From contig NZ_CGBP01000001.1 in NCBI RefSeq assembly GCF_001053095.1, positions 124,001-188,000 of the forward strand: a DNA stretch of 64,000 nucleotides. Reading direction: 5' to 3'. This document shows, one piece after another, positions 57,204 to 64,000 of the stretch. Under the pieces are notes generated by a model, which worked only from the letters and a program-made list of their open reading frames with translations, had not been told where the DNA came from and ran no database searches. The stretch is from Yersinia similis. GTDB lineage: Bacteria; Pseudomonadota; Gammaproteobacteria; Enterobacterales; Enterobacteriaceae. Positions within the stretch are counted from its first letter, which is position 1. The number at the start of each line of letters is the position of its first letter. The translations under genes and the position numbers were made by a program.

Positions 57204-58202
57204 CTATCCGAAGTAACGGATCCGGAAAGCATCAATGGCAACAGCGATAAAAATGATCACCCCGCCAATCATGCCGACGTAGAACGAAGGGACATTGACA
57301 ATGGCGAGGCCAACTTGGATCACCGTCAGCAGCAGCACACCGCCCAGCACCCCCTTGACATTACCGTGTCCGCCAAAAACACTGACGCCGCCGATAATGG
57401 GCGCGGCGATGGCGTAGAGCAAATAGCTCGAACCTTGGTTCGAGGTGATGGCCATCTGCCACGATGCCAACAAAAAGCCAGCAAGTGCGGCAAGGAACCC
57501 TGAAATCGTGTAAGCAATAATTTTGACCCGCGCGACCCGAATCCCGGCGGAGTTTGACGCAACAGGATTACCACCGACGGCATAGATCGAACGGCCTAAC
57601 ACCGTATACTTCAGCACCGCCCCCATCACCGCCAGCACCAGAAGAAACACCACTGGCATCAGGGGCCACCCCCCGATGGTCGCCTGGCCAATCCAAATAT
57701 AACCTTCAGAAAAGTTTGTCAGGGTCTTGCCCTGTGTCAGTGCCAACAGCGCGCCCTGGATAATAATCATCATCGCCAACGTTGCTATCAGCGAGACCAT
57801 TTTCAATCGGGTGATGCACACCCCATTGAAGAAACCGATAAATGTGCCAACCAGTAAACCTATTAATGCTGCAATAGGCCACGGCAGCCCCAGTTCGGCA
57901 TAAGCCAGCGCCCCCACCGCCGCCGAGAAACCCGCATTTGCCGGAATCGACAAGTCAATCTCAGCCACCAGCAGCGGCAGTGCCACCGCCAGACCTAAGG
58001 TTCCCAAAACCGTGGCCTGCACCATCACGTTTTGCAGATTGGATATCGTCAGGAAAAATTCGTTGAAGACACCGAAGATGACGACCAATGCAATCAGCCA
58101 GATCCAGACAATATGGTGTAAAACCCAGCCCAGCATGGCCTGGCCGTTGAGCTTGCTCGCGGTGGGTGCTACCCCACTGCGGGTCTCGGTTGCCTTATCC
58201 AT
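57204..58202 (-). CDS. RbsC-type sugar ABC permease
   Basis: 332 residues with a cytosolic N-terminal arm (about 28 residues) and eight to ten membrane segments. BPD_transp_2 landmarks are present (GRSIYAVGGNPVASNSAGIRV, GGVSVFGGHGNVKGVLGGVLL). It acts with the ATPase and binding protein of this operon to import a pentose or polyol. It is the last gene. Confidence 0.9.
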   Translation of the reverse strand: MDKATETRSGVAPTASKLNGQAMLGWVLHHIVWIWLIALVVIFGVFNEFFLTISNLQNVMVQATVLGTLGLAVALPLLVAEIDLSIPANAGFSAAVGALAYAELGLPWPIAALIGLLVGTFIGFFNGVCITRLKMVSLIATLAMMIIIQGALLALTQGKTLTNFSEGYIWIGQATIGGWPLMPVVFLLVLAVMGAVLKYTVLGRSIYAVGGNPVASNSAGIRVARVKIIAYTISGFLAALAGFLLASWQMAITSNQGSSYLLYAIAAPIIGGVSVFGGHGNVKGVLGGVLLLTVIQVGLAIVNVPSFYVGMIGGVIIFIAVAIDAFRIRYFG

Positions 58203-58237
58203 TTCCCTCTCTCCGATCTGGTTATTATCCCGTGGCT

Positions 58238-59752
58238 TTATGCCTGCACAGATGCCCGCAGACGTTCGACGGTGATGTCATTTCCCTTCAATATCTCTTT
58301 GATAGCGCCATGTTCGAAAATGCAGACCCGATCAACTGAGCGCACCAATTCATCCATATCGGTCGAAACGATGATCACTGCGACGCCAGCATCACTCAGT
58401 TTATCAATAATGCGCAGCACGTCCTGTTTGACGCCTACATCAATGCCGCGTGTCGGCTCATCAACCATCAGCAGACGAGGCTGGGTCGCAAACACTCGGC
58501 CCAGACAGACTTTCTGTTGATTGCCGCCACTGAGGGTATTCACCGCATAATCGGGGCTGAGCGCCTTCACGCCCATTGCCGCGAAATAGTGTGCGATGAC
58601 CAACGCTTCAGCCCGGCGATCAATCACCCCCCATTTCGCCCGCGAGAGCAAAGAAGATAGTGCAATATTGGCCCCGATCGACATTTGCCCAACCACGCCC
58701 TCCCGACGGCGGTCATCGGAAAGATAAGCAATGCCAATATTGAAGGCCATGCGTGGCCTTTTCGGCAGAGCTTGCACGGCCTCACCGTTAATTGAGATGC
58801 TGCCACTGGCCGGATGCAAGCCAAAAATGGCACGTGCGCTTTCCTTTGCACCCGCCCCCGGCAGCCCCGTGAACCCCACGATTTCGCCCGGTCCAATGTC
58901 AAGGCTTTCCAACGACAGTGACTTCCCCTGTATCCCTCGTAGCGAAACTGCGGGCGGTTTACCGGTGTAATCACGCCGTATACGCTGGAAGAGTTCAAGC
59001 CCCCGCCCAATCACCCGCTCACTCAGCTCTACCGAGGTCATCGATCCGACATCATCGGAGCCCCCCGCCAGACGCCCATCACGTAATACCGTGACCGCAT
59101 CACAGATCGCCAGAATTTCGTCGTTGTAGTGTGAAATGAAGATAAAGGTGACACCCGCCGCTTGTAACCGCCGCATGAAATCAAATAATTGCCGCCGATC
59201 AGCGACGGTCAACGCGGCGGTGGGTTCATCAAGAATGATGACTTTGCCCCCGGAGAACATGGCCCGCAGAATATTCAATTTGCGCTGTGCGACTACGTCC
59301 AGATGCCCGGCAAGGGTACTGGCATTGATACCAGACCCATCAAGTATCCGTACCGCATCGGATCGCAATACTTTCCAATCGATAAAACCGTTTTTAGTCG
59401 GCCAGATCCCCAGCATCAGATTCTCTGCGGTGGTCATCTTGTCGATAATCATCGGTTCCTGCGTGACCAGAAAAACGCCTGCCTCCTCCATCGCTTTAAC
59501 ATCAACATTTTCGAGAAGGTGGCCATCCATAAATATCCGCCCGGAGGTCGGCGTGACCTGCCCTGAGATGATCCCTACCAGCGTTGATTTTCCGGCACCA
59601 TTCTCGCCAAGAAGTCCGTGAATAGCGCCGCGCCGGATCGTAGTCGTCACGCCGCACAAGGCCTGTACCGGACCATAGTTTTTGCTGATATTCTCGATCC
59701 TTAGAATCGGGTCATCCGCCGCCTTCCCGTCGCGCACTGTGTGTAAAATCAT
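58238..59752 (-). CDS. RbsA-type double ABC ATPase
   Basis: 504 residues with two nucleotide-binding domains. The first has Walker A GENGAGKST (49-57) and Walker B KVIILDEP; its signature is degenerate (VAQRKLNILRA). The second has a degenerate Walker A (GLPGAGAKE) and intact LSGGNQQKV and LMVDEPT, as is usual in RbsA/XylG. The first codons ILHTV and the start codon lie in a tandem array, and there is no clear Shine-Dalgarno, so the true start may differ. Confidence 0.88.
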   Translation of the reverse strand: MILHTVRDGKAADDPILRIENISKNYGPVQALCGVTTTIRRGAIHGLLGENGAGKSTLVGIISGQVTPTSGRIFMDGHLLENVDVKAMEEAGVFLVTQEPMIIDKMTTAENLMLGIWPTKNGFIDWKVLRSDAVRILDGSGINASTLAGHLDVVAQRKLNILRAMFSGGKVIILDEPTAALTVADRRQLFDFMRRLQAAGVTFIFISHYNDEILAICDAVTVLRDGRLAGGSDDVGSMTSVELSERVIGRGLELFQRIRRDYTGKPPAVSLRGIQGKSLSLESLDIGPGEIVGFTGLPGAGAKESARAIFGLHPASGSISINGEAVQALPKRPRMAFNIGIAYLSDDRRREGVVGQMSIGANIALSSLLSRAKWGVIDRRAEALVIAHYFAAMGVKALSPDYAVNTLSGGNQQKVCLGRVFATQPRLLMVDEPTRGIDVGVKQDVLRIIDKLSDAGVAVIIVSTDMDELVRSVDRVCIFEHGAIKEILKGNDITVERLRASVQA

Positions 59753-59849
59753 AATGTGTGTAAAACCGTAATATGTGTAAAACCGTAATATGTGTAAACC
59801 ATGTTATGTATAAGACCATATTATGTGTAAGGCCATATTGAGTGTAAAA
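59744..59849. repeat. ~17-bp tandem array running into the ATPase start
   Basis: About six units based on TGTGTAAAACCGTAATA. The array begins within the first codons of the ATPase gene and continues about 100 bases upstream. The units diverge with distance from the gene. Confidence 0.85.
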
Positions 59850-59954
59850 ACCTATTGCTCTCTCACCCTCACCTTGCCGGATAAATGTCGGAGCAACCGT
59901 TCCCCCTCTTCGATGTTGATCTGGGCCTACGAAACGATTGGGTCCGCGAGATGA

Positions 59955-61043
59955 TCAGGTATAGGGGATGCCCCATGTTTTCTCTGCCACCGCGGCCCAA
60001 TGACGCGGGTCCTGCACATTGTCACTATTGATCACGAAAGCCGGAATGATCAGTGTTGGGCCAGTCTTGCCTTGGACAATTTCGCCCGATTCCCAGAAGT
60101 ATTTTTTGTCCTGATAAGTGCCCAACGGTACAGCCTCACCTTTCAACGCGTGTTTGACGATCATATCGACGGCAATCTCGCCATAGGCCACCGGATCCTG
60201 AGATACGCAGGCATCCATATAGCCGTCCTGAATCCATTTCAGCGCAATAGGTTCTCCATCAATGTTAACGAAGATGACGTGTCCGTCCTCTCCTATCTTC
60301 TTCCAGCGGCCTTTTTGTTGCAGCGCGGTAACAATACCGCGAGAGGGTGAATCCGAAGGGGCATGAACGGCATCGAGATCGGGGTATTCCGACAGCGTGG
60401 ACAAGGTGACCGAAAGCATTTTTTCGAGCTGACCATCGGTAGGGCGAACTAAATAGGTGATACCCGGATATTTGGCGAAAACGGAATCCATCCCCTCTTT
60501 ACGCAAGCGCCATGCTACTGAGGCCAGAGCGCCATAACAATTCAGCACCGTTCCCTTCGGGCTGCCATATCGGTTGACCAGGCGCTTGACTATCTCTTCC
60601 GCCGCCATTACGCCACCTTGAAAATTATCGAAGCTGACGGTAATCGCCACATCCCCACCGTCTGCGGGTGTATCGATGATGCCAACAGGTATCTTCTGCC
60701 GGTTGTAGCGCCGAATAGCAGAGACAATAGCCTGGCTATCAATGGGGTCCGAAATAATCGCTGACGGGCGGGACAACAGTAAGCTTTGCCACTGTTCGAG
60801 TTGGCGGGTGTTGTCAAAATTGGCGTTAGTCGCCTGAAATTCCCCCGAACGTGCCAAAACGGCGCGTTTCACTGATTCTTCCTGAATAACAAAAAAGTAG
60901 TAATCGAGGCTTTTATTCGAGTAAGGGATCAAAAGGCGATTTTGTGCCAATGCACCTCGTCCAATCACCATACCTAGCCCCAGTGCCGCGCCACCAACCA
61001 ACAGACCGCGTCGGCTCACGCCCGCTTGCTTTGCTTTTGTCAT
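59955..61043 (-). CDS. Periplasmic sugar-binding protein with Tat signal
   Basis: 362 residues. The N-terminus has a twin-arginine signal, SRRGLLVGG (RR at 11-12), ending near GALA (33). The rest is a Peripla_BP_4-type sugar-binding protein (IPVGIIDTPADGGDVAITVSFDN, DAVHAPSDSPSRGIVTALQQKG). Most ribose-type binding proteins use Sec, so Tat export suggests folding or a cofactor in the cytoplasm. The ATG has GGAGA upstream. The ATPase gene follows after about 200 bases. Confidence 0.88.
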   Translation of the reverse strand: MTKAKQAGVSRRGLLVGGAALGLGMVIGRGALAQNRLLIPYSNKSLDYYFFVIQEESVKRAVLARSGEFQATNANFDNTRQLEQWQSLLLSRPSAIISDPIDSQAIVSAIRRYNRQKIPVGIIDTPADGGDVAITVSFDNFQGGVMAAEEIVKRLVNRYGSPKGTVLNCYGALASVAWRLRKEGMDSVFAKYPGITYLVRPTDGQLEKMLSVTLSTLSEYPDLDAVHAPSDSPSRGIVTALQQKGRWKKIGEDGHVIFVNIDGEPIALKWIQDGYMDACVSQDPVAYGEIAVDMIVKHALKGEAVPLGTYQDKKYFWESGEIVQGKTGPTLIIPAFVINSDNVQDPRHWAAVAEKTWGIPYT

Positions 61044-61142
61044 GGGTTATCTCCAATTTTATGTGTGCATGCTGTGATACTCTCTCTTGCTCTTTTGGAT
61101 CCAAGCTGACGCGACTCACGACAGCGTCGAAGAAGGCCGTGA

Positions 61143-61853
61143 TTATCGCAGTTGAACGTAGGAGGAACCGTCAAAACAGCCAACCACCATACCGGCGGCC
61201 TCACGGGTAAAAAGACCGTTTTCAACCACTCCTGGAATGCGATTAAGCTCTATTTCCAGCAGTTCAGGGGCCGTGATAATCGCCCCGCAATGGCAATCCA
61301 GAATAAAATTCCCGCTGTCAGTGACCACGGGGTGCCCGCCTCCCATGCGCCGAATAATCGGCACATGATGGAGCCCCTGCTCAGCGAGTACCCGCACGAC
61401 CCTGCGCTCGGTCTGTTTCCAGGCAAAGGGGACAATTTCGACTGGCAGCGGAAATTGGCCCAGGCAATCAACGATTTTCGTCTCATCACAAATACAGATC
61501 ATCTGCTTCGAGGCATGGGCGATAATTTTCTCCCACAGAAGGCAAGCCCCACCGCCCTTGATCATGTTGAACCGATGGTCGATCTCATCTGGGCCATCGA
61601 TGGTCAGATCAATCTCATTCATATCATTCGGATCGGTAAACTCAATGCCCACTTCACGCGCCACCTCGCTCGTCGAACGAGAGGTTGTGGTGCAGGTTAG
61701 CTGCAAGCCCTCTGCAACATGCTGGCCCAGTTCGCGCACAAAGAAATGCGAAGTGGTACCAGAACCCAGCCCCAACGTCATGCCGTCGAACACGAAATCC
61801 TGAATCACCCGACGCGCGGCAGCTCTCTTGGCGTCATTCTGCTGATTGCTCAT
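61143..61853 (-). CDS. Ribose-5-phosphate isomerase A paralogue
   Basis: 236 residues, of RpiA class: GLGSGTTSHFFVRELG near 33, DGPDEID near 88, KGGGACLLWEKI near 103 and the late EAAGMVVGCF. The housekeeping RpiA is 219 residues and elsewhere; this copy in an operon probably interconverts a different ketose/aldose phosphate. AGGAG lies before the ATG. It has a 15-bp array upstream. Confidence 0.85.
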   Translation of the reverse strand: MSNQQNDAKRAAARRVIQDFVFDGMTLGLGSGTTSHFFVRELGQHVAEGLQLTCTTTSRSTSEVAREVGIEFTDPNDMNEIDLTIDGPDEIDHRFNMIKGGGACLLWEKIIAHASKQMICICDETKIVDCLGQFPLPVEIVPFAWKQTERRVVRVLAEQGLHHVPIIRRMGGGHPVVTDSGNFILDCHCGAIITAPELLEIELNRIPGVVENGLFTREAAGMVVGCFDGSSYVQLR

Positions 61854-61873
61854 TCGTGACTCCTGTTACGTAC

Positions 61874-61950
61874 GTGGTTTATCTATTAACGTTTTATCTG
61901 TTCACGTTCTATCCATTAATGTTCTATCTATTAACGGCTTATCTATACAG
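61874..61950. repeat. 15-bp tandem array upstream of the rpiA-like gene
   Basis: Five units of about 15 bases, with GTTCTATCTATTAAC as the best form, directly before the rpiA-like ribosome-binding region. Confidence 0.85.
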
Positions 61951-61953
61951 TTT

Positions 61954-62220
61954 CTAGCGCCCGTTTTGCCCCTCATTTTTCGGGGCAATCTTGTCGGTTA
62001 ACCATGAATCGAGCGCCGCCAACTGATCGGGGAACTGGCTACCGCTAGCGATGACGATAGCGGTTACCAACATATTCGTGACCAGATGATGATTAAGCCG
62101 TGAAGCCAGAGGCGTCATAAGCTCAGTATGATCGTAGGGTTTTACCGCAATCACCACATCGGAGGCGTGCGCCAGCGGGCTATCGGCAGCGGTGACGGAG
62201 ATAACCTTCGCGCCGCCCAT
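61954..62220 (-). pseudogene. C-terminal fragment of a SIS-domain sugar isomerase
   Basis: 88 codons open with GGAKVISVTAADSPLAHASDVVIAV, the second half of a SIS domain as in RpiR/HxlB-type phosphosugar isomerases; the first half is missing because the HAD gene ends 4 bases upstream. There is no Shine-Dalgarno before the ATG. It is probably the remnant of an intact isomerase gene fused out by deletion, although translation by coupling cannot be excluded. Confidence 0.7.
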
Positions 62221-62224
62221 TCAT

Positions 62225-62881
62225 TTAAGGGGGACTACGTTGTAACAGGTCTGCCACGCGATTCAAGCGCTGCTCCTGCGCGACCTCAACGTTAGACCCG
62301 CCGCCCCAAGGGACGACAAAGAACGGCACACCCGCCGCCTCGGCAACGTGTTGATCGACCTCCGTATCGCCGACATAGGCCCACGTACCCGCAGCCAGAC
62401 TCATCGCCTCGGCCACCGCCAGCAAATGCCTTGGATCGGGTTTACACACCGGTACCGCATCCGCGCCCAGCGCAACGTCGAACAATGATGACAAACCAAG
62501 TTGATCCAGTACCTTGCAGGTTACCGCATGATTTTTGTTGGTACAGACCCCTAAGCGAATACCCGCTTCACACAGCGAAACCAAATCCTCATGCACATGG
62601 GGGAAAAAGTGCGTGTGCTCTGCGGGAGCATCCAAATAAGCGCGTAAATAACCATCAAAAGCGCGCTGCTCCGTAACCTCGTTATAGGCGATCCTAAGGT
62701 TCTCAAGGATATCGATAATCAATCTCTGTGGCCCATTACCAATGAATTTCTCAACATAAGCCGTATCAAGCTCCGGCCAGTCGTTCAACGCAAAGCCAAC
62801 ATTCAGAGCCTTAGTGATATCCGGAGCACTGTCGATCAGCGTCCCATCAAGATCGAAAATAAATGCAGAATAAACAGGCAT
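62225..62881 (-). CDS. HAD hydrolase, phosphoglycolate phosphatase-like
   Basis: 218 residues. Motif I FDLDGTLIDS (nucleophile D9, acid D11), motif II GVCTNKNHA, motif III lysine at KPDPRHL and motif IV WAYVGDTEVD. The cap domain lies between motifs I and II. It resembles Gph. In this operon it may remove a phosphate from a sugar intermediate. It starts 21 bases after the kinase stop. Confidence 0.9.
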   Translation of the reverse strand: MPVYSAFIFDLDGTLIDSAPDITKALNVGFALNDWPELDTAYVEKFIGNGPQRLIIDILENLRIAYNEVTEQRAFDGYLRAYLDAPAEHTHFFPHVHEDLVSLCEAGIRLGVCTNKNHAVTCKVLDQLGLSSLFDVALGADAVPVCKPDPRHLLAVAEAMSLAAGTWAYVGDTEVDQHVAEAAGVPFFVVPWGGGSNVEVAQEQRLNRVADLLQRSPP

Positions 62882-62902
62882 AAAGCAGACTCCTGATAAT
62901 GA

Positions 62903-64000
62903 CTACATAAAGGTGGAGTCGCCAAGTTCTGCGAAGGTTCCTCTCAGCAGCGGGTAAAGAGTACGGTAAATGCGCTGAGCCTCAGCAACCACCGCCGCCG
63001 TTGCAAGATCGGGTTGTTCGCGCGTGATAATACGGCAACTCCCCGCCGCGCTCGCCGCATCGGGCCAAACACCGATAGCCACCCCCGCAACCAATGCGGC
63101 ACCGAATGCGGCCCCTTCAGCAGCACCTTCCGTGGTGAGGACATCACAGCCGAAAATATCTGCCTGCATCTGCCGCCATAGGGCCGAACGCGCCCCCCCA
63201 CCGGAAGTTTTCACGACCCGCCCATCAATGCCCAATGGTTTCATCAAGGTGTGCATATCCACGAGGGCGTGGACCCCCCCTTCCATCACGGCACGCACCA
63301 CATCGCCGCGATCATGGCAGGCTGTCAGACCAATGAAGGCACCGCGCGCCGCAGGGTCAGGATGAGGGCAACGTTCACCATTCAGATAAGGTAAGAACAG
63401 CAGACCGCGCGCCCCTGCCGGGCTGGCTGCCGCCTCAGCAACGATCTGCTCAAAAGAAGGCGTGATTTGATCGAAAGAAGGTCCGGTCTGATCAAAAGAA
63501 GGAACTGTCGCACTAACGCCAACACCGCCCACATAAAACGTGTCACGAAACCAACTCATCGCGCCGCCAGCGTTCAGCGAGACCCCCATGCAATGCCATT
63601 TGTCAGCAGCAACATTACAAAAAACCTGTAACCGCCCGTCTGGGTTCGCCTGCGGCGTATCCAATGCCGCCGCAAGGATGCCCGCCGTGCCGATGGTGGT
63701 CTGTAACTCACCTGGTGCGATCACACCGGAACCGAAGGTCTGTATCACTGCATCACCACCACCACCGGCAACGGGCGTGCCTTTGGGGATACCGAACAGT
63801 TCGGCCCCCACCGCAGAGACTTGGCCAGAGATCACTTGCGATTCAAATACGGGTGGCAGTAAAGCGCGGTCAATCCCCACTTTATCAATAAGATCGCTCG
63901 CCCACTGGCGTGTGCGTACATCGAAAAGCCCGGTCCCTGAGGCGTCCGAAACTTCAGTGGCGACCTCCCCCGTCAAACGCAGCCGCAAGTAGTCTTTGGG
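62903..64000 (-). CDS. FGGY-family carbohydrate kinase, xylulokinase-like (partial, runs off right edge)
   Basis: 366 codons are visible and the frame continues in register to base 64000 (PKDYLRLRLTGE at the window edge), so the true start is outside; about 130 residues are missing relative to ~500. It has FGGY_N end and FGGY_C: TIGTAGILAA, FLPYLNGERCPHPDP, and the ATP-binding TSGGGARSALWRQMQADIFG. It phosphorylates a ketopentose or polyol. A 7-residue repeat (PSFDQTG, PSFDQIT, PSFEQIV) lies in the middle of the protein. Confidence 0.9.
   Translation of the reverse strand, partial: PKDYLRLRLTGEVATEVSDASGTGLFDVRTRQWASDLIDKVGIDRALLPPVFESQVISGQVSAVGAELFGIPKGTPVAGGGGDAVIQTFGSGVIAPGELQTTIGTAGILAAALDTPQANPDGRLQVFCNVAADKWHCMGVSLNAGGAMSWFRDTFYVGGVGVSATVPSFDQTGPSFDQITPSFEQIVAEAAASPAGARGLLFLPYLNGERCPHPDPAARGAFIGLTACHDRGDVVRAVMEGGVHALVDMHTLMKPLGIDGRVVKTSGGGARSALWRQMQADIFGCDVLTTEGAAEGAAFGAALVAGVAIGVWPDAASAAGSCRIITREQPDLATAAVVAEAQRIYRTLYPLLRGTFAELGDSTFM
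63440..63502. repeat. In-frame 21-bp repeats in the FGGY kinase
   Basis: Three adjacent 21-base units (63440, 63461 and 63482) that encode PSFEQIV, PSFDQIT and PSFDQTG. Confidence 0.92.

Overview
The window is chromosomal DNA of an enterobacterium, most likely a member of the Yersinia pseudotuberculosis complex. The evidence is a complete psaEFABC (pH 6 antigen) locus, a yiu-type iron uptake locus, a nicotianamine-synthase/opine-dehydrogenase pair of the yersinopine type, and many ERIC-like and YPAL-like intergenic repeats. These sit in an E. coli-like backbone (artJ-rlmC-ybjO-potIHGF-ybjN-ybjC-grxA-ybjL, ybjG, deoR, dacC, gstB, lysP-yeiE-yeiH-nfo). The only insertion-type elements seen are one decayed Tn3-family relic and one decayed IS110 copy. 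None of the intact IS copies expected in Y. pestis is present, and PsaA differs from the Y. pestis form I remember at about nine positions, so Y. pseudotuberculosis or a close relative is favoured. No tRNA, rRNA or CRISPR array was found.

Layout. 1-4.5 kb: minus-strand operon with a FecB/FecCD/FecE-type importer followed by the two enzymes of an opine metallophore; the last gene runs off the left edge. 4.7-7.7 kb: Tn3-family relic with matching ends, a terminal tnpA fragment, an IS110 pseudogene and an unrecognised AT-rich 341-residue gene. 7.7-8.7 kb: SPFH protein. 9.4-20.6 kb: conserved core with arginine binding (artJ), 23S rRNA methylation (rlmC), putrescine uptake (potFGHI), glutaredoxin and YbjL; rimK and nfsA are absent from their E. 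coli position. 20.9-26.6 kb: a frameshifted PAP2 phosphatase, ybjG, a deoC-deoR pair with a DeoR-operator-like palindrome, and sdaC. 27.1-34.6 kb: dacC, a second metNIQ-type system beside a 2-oxoglutarate/Fe(II) oxygenase, a HAD phosphatase and gstB. 35.1-40.5 kb: yiuR and yiuABC with Fur-like sites. 41-46.3 kb: lysP, yeiE, yeiH, nfo. 46.4-52 kb: the psa fimbrial locus. 52.7-56.5 kb: fruBKA with two Cra palindromes, then a Nudix gene. 57.2-64 kb: a pentose-type operon with an FGGY kinase (cut by the right edge), a HAD phosphatase, a SIS-domain fragment, an RpiA paralogue and an Rbs-type ABC importer whose binding protein has a Tat signal.

Two metal-acquisition operons (opine metallophore and Yiu) lie about 35 kb apart. 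The gaps between genes are unusually rich in repeats: YPAL-like palindromes of about 170 bp, ERIC-like units duplicated in tandem at exactly 123 bp, and many degenerate 15-21 bp tandem arrays. Some arrays enter coding ends or translation starts. Three sites show sequence-length changes that matter for genes: a run of eight C in the PAP2 gene, a 7-bp duplication in the IS110 transposase, and in-frame 21-bp repeats in the FGGY kinase and FruA.
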